Below, one piece after another: positions 55,714 through 64,000 of a DNA stretch of 64,000 nt. A program made the position numbers and the translations under genes. Position 1 is the first letter of the stretch. Each line of letters starts with the position of its first letter. Where the stretch lies: assembly GCF_905404315.1 (NCBI RefSeq), contig NC_066286.1, positions 1,991,501 through 2,055,500 on the forward strand. Reading direction: 5' to 3'. The stretch comes from Leptidea sinapis (lineage: Eukaryota; Arthropoda; Insecta; Lepidoptera; Pieridae). A model generated the notes under the pieces. The model made no database searches, was not told the origin of the DNA, and saw nothing but the letters and a program-made list of their open reading frames with translations.

Positions 55714-56150
55714 AATAAAATAGTAACTGTTTGTTGGTCTTAGCATGGTGTTATTCACTATAACTTTCTCCGATCTGGTCAAGCAATAACGGCAGATGTC
55801 TACTGTGCCGAACTCCGAAAAATGATAGCAAAACTAGCAGTGAAACAGCCCCGAAACTCATGAATCGATCGTCACCATTATTACTCCGTGATAATGCGAG
55901 GTCCTACAGCACGTTTCAACTCTACAGGAACTGCGATTAGAAACCATTCGACACCCACCGTATTCGCTAGACCTTGCTCCATCGGACAACCATTTGTTTC
56001 GTGATTTGGACAATTTCTACGTGATGAATAGTTTTCTTCTCAGGAAGCAGAAGAATATGCTTTCACACAGTTTGTCGAATCTAAATTACCACAGTTGATA
56101 ACCAAAGGCATAAATGACTTTCCTATTAGATAGCACAATGTACTCGTAGA

Positions 56151-56439
56151 TAATAATGGCAATTATTTTGAAATATACATATTTTAATTTCATAATTTAA
56201 CCCCTAATATTATAACAACTAACTAACTTTATAAACTAACTAAACTGTACAACTTCTACTTTTATTTTTTTTCCAATTCAAATTTGGAACGCGTCTATTA
56301 CTATAGAATCTTTGATCACTTTCTTTCATTTCACATATTTTCGATATTTAGATTATTTAAAATAGGTAATGGAATGGTGTGTTAAAGAAAACAGAATTGC
56401 AGTGATGGCCTTGCACAAAGTAAAGTGTAAAGTAGATCC
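56151..56439. other. Unassigned spacer
   Basis: No supported feature. Confidence 0.4.
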
Positions 56440-56585
56440 TCTACATGGTGCTACAACCCGAGAGTTGAACAAACATACCAAGATTTACGAATTATGCGTC
56501 ATGCGGACGGCTGGCTTAGTTGGATAGAGCGCTAGGGCGATACCCAATAGGTCCCCCCTCGAGTCCCCCATCGTCCATACATTTT
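56440..56585 (+). repeat. tRNA-derived SINE (family S2) with tail-first arrangement
   Basis: gctggcttagttggatagag (A box) and ccctcgagtcccccatcg (B-box area) are preceded by a reversed-order S2 body (agtagatcctctacatggtg, caacccgagagttgaacaaa). Confidence 0.55.
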
Positions 56586-56834
56586 GGTACAAATTACATT
56601 TCTATAATATTTTACCTAGTTTTTACACAAAACTATTACGATTAAATATCCATAAAGTAATACGGCAGCAATTTTATCTTATCTTTTTATTTAAATATAT
56701 ACCACCCGCAAATATTTCAAATTAATAATAATTATTTACTATACTTATTATAAATTTTGGTTTTTTACCGCTTGATAACATTGCCGATAGTTTACAGACT
56801 ATATTGTTAATAAATGACATAATGCTTAAAAATT
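56586..56834. other. Unassigned spacer
   Basis: No supported feature. Confidence 0.4.
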
Positions 56835-57182
56835 TAAATTCTAATATTATTATTCAAATTATTATGTTATTAAAAAATCACTTATTGAACGTCATAAACC
56901 AACCACCCATTCGAAATAGTATACTCAGCGGGATTTTTATACATAAAAATATGGAGTACAATATAATATCGTATAATAAACATTTATAATTATATATCTT
57001 GAGGGTGTTCGATCCATTCCCAGTCTCATCATTAACAAAATCATTTTATAATAACATTTCCCACACAAAGGTTTTTTAACAATTCTTTTAATTTTCGGAA
57101 CACATTTGTTTTGTATAGTTTTTCTGGGATCTTATTGTAAAAGCATATACATCGCCCAATAAAAGACATACTAATTCGACTT
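56835..57182 (-). mobile_element. LINE L-A 3' end, minus strand, eroded
   Basis: aacgtcataaaccaaccacc, agggtgttcgatccattccc, aaggttttttaacaattctt and acatcgcccaataaaagaca. Confidence 0.68.
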
Positions 57183-57764
57183 ACAGCCGTTTTCAATAAC
57201 CTATCTATCCTTAGTTTAACTTACTAGAGGTAAGATAAATAATGTAATAAAATAATAATGAAAATAACCATCAAGGGCAAAAAGGAGACGATTTTTGTGA
57301 ACTTAACCTACCTTAAAAGTATTATTAAAGTGATACTATAAAGATTGAAACAACTCAATCAGTCTATGGCGAACAACCTTCGCAACTCGAGTATGATAAA
57401 CAGATTATCTCCAAGTTTACCCCTCGGTGCTTCATCAATTACTCGTCAACTTATCTCTAATATCTCAATCGTTCCGCATTGTGCGTTCCAAAACGGAACG
57501 ATCAGGAATTTTTCCTCGAAATTCCAGTACGACGGTAGATTATTAAAAACGGTTCGAATATCTGGAATTTTATTGAGATCTCATTTATTGCTCGAGATTG
57601 TCGGCTTCTTCTTTATTATTTAATTACGGTTCACCCAGTCAATAGTTCTGAGGTAACAAACATAAAAAAAATAACGACGAATTGAGAACCTCCTCCTTGT
57701 TTGAAGTCGGTTATCAATCAAAGAGACAGTTACTATATTATACTATTACTCTTTATTCTGCGGT
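57183..57764. other. MITE scraps and unassigned DNA
   Basis: 57183-57235 is a MITE-A left end (cagccgttttcaataaccta). 57610-57712 is the right end of the AACCGACTTC family (gacgaattgagaacctcctc). The 92-codon frame 57345-57623 is unrecognised. Confidence 0.45.
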
Positions 57765-58235
57765 GAAACTCTCTGGCCTAGTGCATCACAGTATCAACTC
57801 AAACTATTTGACCGCGTGCAACACAAAGCTGCTCTAATTGTCGTCACTAGATCAGTGCTCTGTGAACGGCTAGATCACTTGGCGTTGCGTAGAGTCGTCT
57901 CTTCATTGTGTGTCTTCGAATCTATCACGGGGAGTTGAGCAAAGAGCTGTTTCACCTGATTCCTGCAGCCGAGTCCACCGTCGCGTCGCGCGACACGTTA
58001 TAAATTTAGATAATATTATCACCACCATCTCGACTTTTTTCCACGTACAAGCAAAATGTGGAATGAGCTTCCTTCCTTTCTGTGCTGTTAGAAAAAAGTA
58101 CATTTTTTCTAAAGGGCCGGCAATGCTACGGTAGTTCCTCTGATGTTGCACAAGAATGTGGGTGGCGGTGATAACTTAACACCAGGTGATTTGTACGCTG
58201 GCTGGTTCTTAACTTTCATAAAACAAGAGACGTCT
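57765..58235 (+). mobile_element. L-C family LINE 3' part, plus strand, decayed
   Basis: LFDRVQHKAALIVVTRSVLC, ERLDHLALRRVVSSLCVF, LWNELPSFLCC-like and the final gttgcacaagaatgtgggtg then cataaaacaa. Several frame changes. Confidence 0.72.
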
Positions 58236-59230
58236 CCTCTAGTACATAATATTATACACATTATATTACAAAGCATATGAAATATTATATAAATAAATAA
58301 ATATGAAATATATATATATATATATAATAAAAACCGTAGACTCTAGATCTTCTGTGGACATCATATACATCGATTTGTGCAAGGCGTTCGATCGAGTTAA
58401 CCATTCAATCTTAACCGAAAAACTTGCTGCATCGGGAATCGGAAATAGCCTTCTTAGATGGTTCAGTTCATACCTTGCAAGTAGATCTGGTATAGTGGCA
58501 GTAAATGGATTCAACTCTTCCACATATTCAATGACGACAACTGGTGTACCACAAGGCTCCCATCTCGGACCTATTTTATTTAATTTGTTTATTAATGACC
58601 TATGTACAAATATCCGTCATTCAGAATGTTATTTATTTGCGGACGTTTTAAAAATTGCCAGATGTGTGAATTCTATTAGCGACTCTGAAAAGCTTCAGGA
58701 GGATTTAAATATGTGTTAAATAGGTGTGCTCACTGGTGTAAATGTAACCTAATGGTATTAAATGCTGAGAAATGTTTTCATCTAAGATTATCCAGAAAAA
58801 GGGTAAATAGCTGTAAATATGTAGTGTGCAAAATATGTGATACACCTCTTAAGCCAGTTGAGCAGATTCGGGATCTTGGAGTGATTTTGGATAGCAACCT
58901 AAGATTTGACCAACACATTAATAACAAGGCAACTTACAAGGCTTTTAAGATGCTCGAGTTTGTTCTGCGGAATACCAAGGAATTTAAAAATTCTGAAACA
59001 AGGATTGTATTATATAATGCGCTGGTGAGAAGTTGCCTTGAGTATTGTTCTGATGTTTAGAACCCTTATTATAACAAATATATACAACGCGTTGAGATTA
59101 TCCAAAAAAAAACTAAAAATTATTAGCTTTCGCCTAAAAACGAGACATCTCGACAGCTATAGTAGCAGGCTAGCAAATTATAAAATGATATCCTTGGAGG
59201 ATCGTAGGCAAATCCATGAACAGATATCTA

Positions 59231-59891
59231 TCTAATATATAAAACTAGCTGACCCGGCAAACGTTGTTTTGCCATATAAAGTATAATTCACGCGATAGTT
59301 TTATAAGTAATAAAATATTGCCTATATTGCCTGTACATCATTTTGTTCTATTGTCAATAGTTTTTGCAGCGCACGCAAAAATAGGTTTTCGATTTTACAC
59401 CTTGTGTTACAAAATAGCAATTTTATTACGGATTTCTAATTTTGAAAAAAAAACAAAACATAGCCTATAGCCTTCCTCGATAAATGGGTAGTCCAACACT
59501 GAAAGAATCATTCAAATCGGACCAGTAGTACCAGAGATTAGCGCGTTCAAACAAACAAACAAACAAACACTGCAGCTATATAATATTAGTATAGATTCTC
59601 GTGTCGTGGTGTTGAACATCGAACTCCTCCGAAACGGCTTGACCGATTCTCATGAAATTTTGAGTGCATATTGGGTAGGTCTGAGAATCGGACAACATCT
59701 ATTTTTCATCCCCCTTAATGTTAAGGGTTTTTTTATTTTTTATTTTTTTTGACATTTTTTTTAAAGTTGTTTGATTATGAGTCAGCATTAAAAAATACAT
59801 ACAACTTCTAATTTTCACCCATCTACGATCAACAGTTACTTTTGTATCGCGATTTTAATATCGGCAATACAACGTTTGCTGGGACAGCTAG
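59231..59891 (+). mobile_element. Helitron-like type 2 element inserted in the LINE, itself interrupted
   Basis: Starts TCTAATATATAAAA at 59231 after host A, resumes TCTCGTGTCGTGGTG at about 59597, ends acaacgtttgctgggacagctag before T (59892). Same family as 6522-6905. Confidence 0.75.
59244..59596 (+). repeat. Dispersed repeat R2, third copy, nested in the Helitron-like element
   Basis: actagctgacccggcaaacg to cactgcagctatataatatt then agtatagat. Its borders fall exactly inside the type 2 Helitron consensus. Confidence 0.75.
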
Positions 59892-60170
59892 TTTTTCTAT
59901 AAAATCATTAATGGGATGTTGGATTGCCCGCAGCTATTGAGCATGATAAATATTCTCATGCCAACTAGACAACTCAACTGGCAAAATATAAACCATTTAT
60001 ACCTGATCGAGCAAACACTAATCTCGGATTTAACTCCCCACTGAATAGGCGGTTGCATCAATACACCACTATAATTTCAAGAAACGATCTATAGATGTTT
60101 TTGGAGATACAGTAGCACAATTAAAGAGAAACCTGACACTCTGATTAGTAAAATGTGATGACCTAATTTA

Positions 60171-60593
60171 TAATAAAAAACGCATTGACAAAATATATTG
60201 TACCTATATCGTATTTACTGATTATATTGAAGTGACTGTATTGTAGCTTGTAATGATTTGTGGAGTTAATTTATCTTTTTATATTATTTTGACATGTTAG
60301 CGTTATAGGACTTCAATTTAGTTTTATATAATCAATAACTAAATTGTTTGTATGTTTATGTGCATGACGTGTTCACCTGTAATTGCAGGAACATGATTTT
60401 CGAAATTTATGTTCCAATCTTATGAATTGTCTTGTGTATTCTGTGTTGGTGGGCCTTGAATAAATAAATAAATAACTGAAATAAACGTTATTTCGAAGTT
60501 CGAAGCAATACTCAAACCTATAGACTATCTAATTATCGGCCAACTAGGCATCGTATACCGTATTTATGGCTAATAAATATATATTTTTTTCAG
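60171..60593. other. LINE 3' UTR-like and intron DNA before exon F
   Basis: Ends of the LINE appear to reach about 60475 (ttgaataaataaataaataac). Nothing else recognised. Confidence 0.4.
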
Positions 60594-60641
60594 ATCACAA
60601 AGCGACTAAAACCTCTGTTGTAATTCTTCCATGTTATAAAA
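60594..60641 (+). CDS. Exon F, candidate 48-bp coding microexon
   Basis: A 48-bp open stretch is preceded by a long pyrimidine tract (atttttttcag, 60583-60593) and followed by a|gtgagt. It begins with two bases (GAT with the last G of exon E) and ends with one base (AAG with the first two of exon G). Both junctions keep the frame. The 15 whole codons read HKATKTSVVILPCYK. No domain is recognisable. The intron to exon G is only 460 bp, the shortest in the gene, and contains a small LINE fragment. Splice signals are good, but the exon is short enough that chance must be considered; the phase match with both neighbours is the main support. Confidence 0.62.
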
Positions 60642-60896
60642 GTGAGTACTTAACATAAATTTACCTATTACTTGGGCACGGGGAAGGGCGCTGATGTGCA
60701 CATATTTTTTTAATTTTACGGAAAGTCTCAACTCCCATCAACCTCCTTTCAACTCAAGAATACGATCACAGGAATCACAGTGGCATTGCAAGCCTTAAAG
60801 AAAGTTTATTTTTTCAAAGTTATTGTTATTCGAGAATAATCAATTTGGTTTTTTAAAAAGGATTTTATTTGCACATACAAATAAGTACAGAAGTGT

Positions 60897-60975
60897 AACG
60901 TGTCGTACGAAAGTAGAATTCAGCGGCAGGAATCAGGTCAGACAGCACTTCGGTAGAAGACACACAATTAAGTGA
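60897..60975 (-). mobile_element. L-C LINE scrap inside intron F-G
   Basis: taacgtgtcgtacgaaagta, gaattcagcggcaggaatca and ggtagaagacacacaatt match the 38650-38730 part of the L-C copy. Confidence 0.6.
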
Positions 60976-61101
60976 AGTAAAGAAGAAGGAAGAAGGATTA
61001 TACAGATTTTATTGGAGTGGAGAGTATATCTTAATAAGTCTTTTCATTTAAATGTTATTCTTATATATTTATTAATGATATTGATTTTATATGATTTTCA
61101 G

Positions 61102-61182
61102 AGGAGCCTAAAATCGAAATAGAAGACGAGTTTTTTAAAGAAAATAGCAGTAGAAGGATTAGAAAAAGTAGCGTTAAGCCAA
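61102..61182 (+). CDS. Exon G, candidate coding exon upstream of the DAT TM1 exon
   Basis: An 81-bp open exon lies between a strong acceptor (tgattttcag, 61092-61101) and a strong donor (caa|gtaagt). It starts with two bases completing a codon from exon F and ends with one base completing Asn with exon H. The 26 complete codons give an acidic half (EIEDEFF) followed by a basic, serine-containing half (RRIRKSS) that resembles a PKA/PKC substrate site. Position and phase suggest it encodes the distal part of the cytosolic N-terminus of the transporter. I do not recognise the peptide itself. It could be a cassette exon. Intron to exon H is 1643 bp and contains a hairpin SINE-like repeat and a MITE. 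Confidence 0.68.
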
Positions 61183-61889
61183 GTAAGTTTATATATTTGC
61201 TAATATACAACAATAGCTTAACAGATTGTAATAAAACATGACACGCTGAAATAACATGCGTATACTTAAATTATGGGGTCACTGAAAATCAGTGTTGTGC
61301 TTATAATGTATGGACACAACTATAACTGAGTGGACTCCAGTTTTGGAAGACCACTGCCACATTAAGTTATGCTTTTTTTTCTTTTGTATTAAGTAAGTTA
61401 AGTATTAGATTAAGCATATAATTTGTTCTCATTAACTTTTTTGTGTGAATGTGTCAGTTTTTCTTCCAAAATAAATTCATTTTCATTTCTATCATAAATT
61501 TTTTCATGCAAATAAGTGTTGGAGCAATATGAAAATTAAAGTTTCTCGAAATTGGTTGTGTCGTGTGCCGGGTCGCCTTCTTCGGCTTATTGTGCGACGG
61601 GAACGGTGGCTGGTTCATGCGTCAACTCGTGAACGGTTGCTGCTTGTGGTGCATAATCGTCATAGCATTAATAATAATAATGATAATAATTAAAAGGTTT
61701 ATTTGGTTCAAAAAGTTTATAGAAATCTTATAACTAATAACAATTTTGGACATTACAGAACCAGCATAATGCTGACTAGACAAGTCAGCATTATGCTGGG
61801 AATTTTAATTCTCAACGTTGGTATTCTGTAGACACCGAGACACAGACTTCAACAATTAAATATAAGAGGAAATATAACAGCGGAAATAC
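61183..61889. repeat. Intron G-H, first part, with an R4 segment
   Basis: 61560-61665 (gttcatgcgtcaactcgtga, acggttgctgcttgtggtgc) is related to R4. An inverted pair gactagacaagtcagcatta / aatgctgacttgtc-like lies near 61750-61800. Otherwise unassigned. Confidence 0.4.
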
Positions 61890-62130
61890 GCCCAGCCCAT
61901 CACAATGCAGTGCCGCTCAGGATTCTTGACAAACCCAAAAATTCTGAGCGGCACTACAATAATTGCACTCGTCACTTTGAGATATAAGATGTTGAGTCTC
62001 ATTTTCCCAGTACTTTCACTAGCTACGGCGCCTTTCAGACCGAAACACAGTAATGTTTACACATTACTGCTTCACGGCAGAAATAGGCGCCGTTGTGGTA
62101 CCCATAATCTAGCCGGCTTCTTGTGCAAAG
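61890..62130 (+). repeat. R1 repeat, near-complete copy
   Basis: cccatcacaatgcagtgccg, ctgagcggcactacaataat, agctacggcgcctttcagac, aaataggcgccgttgtggta and agccggcttcttgtgcaaag. The best-preserved central hairpin of the family. Confidence 0.72.
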
Positions 62131-62470
62131 GAGCTGGTAACAAAAGTTTTTCAGTATTATATATTGATGTAAAGGTGTTGTGTTGTGATGCAGATTATTA
62201 TTATTATAATGATGAAAAATCAATGAAAGCATCTGAGTTAAGTACAAAAAGTATTAATTTTTCTATATATTTACAACAAAAGTCAAAATGTAACAGTAAA
62301 AACTTCAAAAACAAAGCAGTCATAACACGAAAATATCACGAGATGTTGCGGTAATAAAACTGCAAACCGTACTGACGCAACAGGACGAGAGTGAGGGGGT
62401 GAAAGGGGTACGGGAGCTTAACGTTCCAGCGGGGTACATTGAGAGGCAACTGTCAATACGTTAAGATCTC
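62131..62470. other. Unassigned spacer
   Basis: No supported feature. Confidence 0.4.
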
Positions 62471-62473
62471 TTA

Positions 62474-62759
62474 CGGCCGTTCCCAATATACTATCTACAG
62501 ATAGAGATGAATTACTGCCATCTAATGTCAGTAAGTAGCTCTCAATAATCTGAAGCTGTCCCAATATACCCGATAAGTCATTCTTATCGCCATATATTGG
62601 GACGCGTGAATTGCAATTTCCATACAAACTTATACCGCTGGTAAGCTTTATGTTCTCACATTGGCAGACAGCGTGTACGCATAAGCTGAGTTACCGTCGA
62701 TAAGTTTATTGGGACAGAAAAGTCAACGATAGTTACGATTTACGATACGGGAACGGCCG
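62474..62759. mobile_element. MITE-B, second copy, 63 bp upstream of exon H
   Basis: 286 bp, ends CGGCCGTTCCCAATATAC and TACGGGAACGGCCG, flanked by TTA (62471-62473 and 62760-62762). Homologous to 19063-19364 along its length. It supplies most of the DNA immediately upstream of the exon H acceptor region. Confidence 0.8.
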
Positions 62760-62825
62760 TTAATGTTCTTGTAATTATCCTCTCTGGTATGGAATGTCAT
62801 GTGTCTGTAACGTCTGGCGTGGCAG

Positions 62826-62945
62826 ATGAGGACGGGCGGGAGACGTGGGGAACTGGAGCTGACTTTCTGCTGTCCATCATCGGGTTTGCTGTCGACCTGG
62901 CCAACGTCTGGCGGTTTCCGTACCTGTGCTACAGAAATGGCGGCG
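62826..62945 (+). CDS. DAT: Exon H of a dopamine-transporter-like SLC6 gene (TM1 exon)
   Basis: The exon encodes a short linker, the RETWG motif, then transmembrane helix 1 with AVDLANVWRFPYLCYRNGG. This is the most conserved stretch of Na+/Cl- coupled monoamine transporters. Asp in AVDLAN matches the amine-binding Asp of DAT, and Arg/Trp of RETWG match the cytosolic latch residues. Ser-Ile-Ile-Gly-Phe and Leu-Ala-Asn favour DAT over SERT (which has Leu-Gly-Asn). The exon ends in phase 1 at a strong donor (gcg|gtaagt). The acceptor used here is gtggcag at 62819-62825, with a weak pyrimidine tract; it joins exon G in frame. The frame also stays open upstream to an ATG at 62789, so a transcript starting in this exon cannot be excluded. 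The protein would sit in the plasma membrane and recapture dopamine. Downstream exons are outside the window. Family assignment is strong; the exact paralogue is likely. Confidence 0.88.
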
Positions 62946-63867
62946 GTAAGTAAAAGAAAATTCAAAACTAAACTTACGAAATATTTATTGTTAACACTGC
63001 CTTAAAATTGAAATTAAATTTTTTATTATATTTTTAATCAATATTTGTTAATTACACTTGTATAAAATCAACGTTCTAATAAGCATTAATGTATTACAAG
63101 AGACTTGATCCTGCAGACAAACTGTCCAAACAGTTTTGCGGGACTATGTTAGCTTTTAAGAATCTTTCTGTAAATGATTAATAGTATAAATAAATAAAAA
63201 AAATAAAAAGTCGTTGATTATTATAACTTTGCGTGCGTCCGCGACTTTTATACAAATAGCGGCGTATTATTTAAATTAACCAAACTTTCTTTAAATAGTA
63301 AACCGATTGGAATGAATAAACAGCTTGCCACTATCACAGTATACCATGGCTTTCCATAAATACTGAAACAAAGAAAAAAAAATCTATTGCAAATACAATA
63401 GAATTGCAATAGGTCTGATAGTACACAAACATTTTACTAATACCAAGCGTATGGAGAGTTTTTAAAATTGCATTTGGCTCCATACCTACTTTGTATAATG
63501 CAATCACAGCGATTCGGTTCTCTTTATCAAATATCACCCCACTCCATTTTAATATCGCAAAATATTGTACAATGCATTGGCGCCAAAATGAGAAAATTCA
63601 ATGAGCAAGCATATAAAAATGACTGGTTCCAAATTCAAATGTAATATTTTTATTTTTAATTGTAACAGTATTTATGGCCAGACTAAGTTGGTATATCAGC
63701 TAAAGCAGTTTGGAAACTGCGTAGTGCGTACAAAGGTTAGATGTAACGCAAGCACACATAACCAGATGTCATGCATGTCTCAACGCGGCACGCTCTACTA
63801 ACAGTACTGTGGTGTTCGCTTATTGGTTTTTTTGAGACCTGCCTCTGTGTGCGTGCGTCTTTTCGAA
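62946..63867. other. Intron after exon H
   Basis: Starts at the exon H donor. No further SLC6 exon (the next should continue AFLVPY-like) is visible before the window ends, and no repeat termini were recognised. Confidence 0.5.
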
Positions 63868-63920
63868 CACAGATAATCTAAAGCAGTACGTAGTTTCCGT
63901 ACTGCTTTAGATTATCTGTG
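63868..63920. repeat. Perfect hairpin: 23-bp arms, 7-nt loop
   Basis: cacagataatctaaagcagt then acg (63868-63890) is exactly mirrored by cgtactgctttagattatct then gtg (63898-63920), loop tagtttc. No mismatch. Confidence 0.85.
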
Positions 63921-64000
63921 GCCACTATGGATTAGTGAAATTAAACTACAACCGGTTTCGCAGTTTCTTAGCTAGCTTGCACAAACAAACAGATAAACCG

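Larger units (their letters stand above)
54220..56150 (+). mobile_element. Mariner transposase relic split by two nested insertions
   Basis: Left part 54220-54628: leader homologous to 15585-15700, then FVYEFRLGSNAAETAGNINV in one frame and EPRIRPPTLVNNNELKQIVK, DPSQTTQELAAW in another. Right part 55714-56150: HGVIHYNFLRSGQAITADVY, CAELRKMIAKLAVKQPR, and a DNLDNF-like end. HDNARPH is damaged, as is the CDEKW region. The gap 54629-55713 is occupied by an AACCGACTTC-type half element that itself contains a long-TIR element. Confidence 0.72.
58303..60170 (+). mobile_element. Jockey/CR1-like LINE RT with motif C mutated, split by nested insertions
   Basis: DIIYIDLCKAFDRVNHSILT (motif A, 58350), SSYLASRSGIVAVNGFNSST, TTGVPQGSHLGPILFNLFIN (motif B, 58540), CYLFADVLKIARC (motif C, 58625-58665: FADV instead of FADD), frameshift near 58710, VLNAEKCFHLRLSRK, QIRDLGVILDSNLRFDQHIN, then RTRHLDSYSSRLANYKMISL-like text to 59230. 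After a 661-bp insertion the C-terminus resumes at 59892 with GMLDCPQLLSMINILMPTRQ and ends near 60170. No endonuclease domain upstream. Confidence 0.82.

Noticed and set aside
63868..63920. microRNA precursor
   Set aside because: Perfect pairing and a 7-nt loop with no lower-stem extension do not fit a typical animal pre-miRNA.

Overview
The window looks like nuclear DNA of an insect, most probably a moth or butterfly (Lepidoptera). It is AT-rich, has consensus GT/AG splice sites, and is packed with transposon relics of lepidopteran type: CR1/Jockey and RTE LINE 3' ends, CTAG-ending Helitron-like elements, mariner copies, TIR MITEs and tRNA-derived SINEs. The species is inferred from repeat style only.

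The main cellular gene I can support is the 5' part of a plus-strand gene spread over about 51 kb. Its last exon in the window (62826-62945) encodes TM1 of an SLC6 monoamine transporter, best matching the dopamine transporter (DAT). Upstream lie seven candidate exons: A 11907-11934, B 35467-35553, C 38223-38284, D 39657-39767, E 50193-50352, F 60594-60641 and G 61102-61182. Each has a plausible acceptor and/or donor. From B through H all six junctions are phase-compatible with no stop, giving a cytosolic N-terminus of roughly 175 residues before the conserved RETWG motif, much longer than in typical DATs. A and B both end in phase 1 with G, so either can splice to C and give alternative N-termini. 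The rest of the transporter lies beyond the window.

Layout: 1-11.7 kb, LINE and Helitron relics upstream of the putative promoter. 11.7-35.4 kb, first intron, with a LINE RT ORF at 13.6-14.7 kb, a mariner relic, a MITE cluster at 18.7-19.9 kb, THAP-domain first-exon fragments, a frameshifted small acidic ORF at 23.7 kb and a TIR-complete mariner at 26-27 kb. 35.4-39.8 kb, exons B-D with LINE insertions between them. 39.8-60.6 kb, two 10-kb introns (D-E and E-F) filled with decayed LINEs and two nested insertion stacks (54.2-56.15 kb and 58.3-60.2 kb). 60.6-62.95 kb, exons F-H. 62.95-64 kb, the following intron, ending with a perfect 23-bp-arm hairpin.

Most other open frames are transposon remnants or chance. 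I see no CRISPR array, no functional tRNA or rRNA gene and no viral genome. Family names for the repeats come from recognition of motifs and termini, not a database search.
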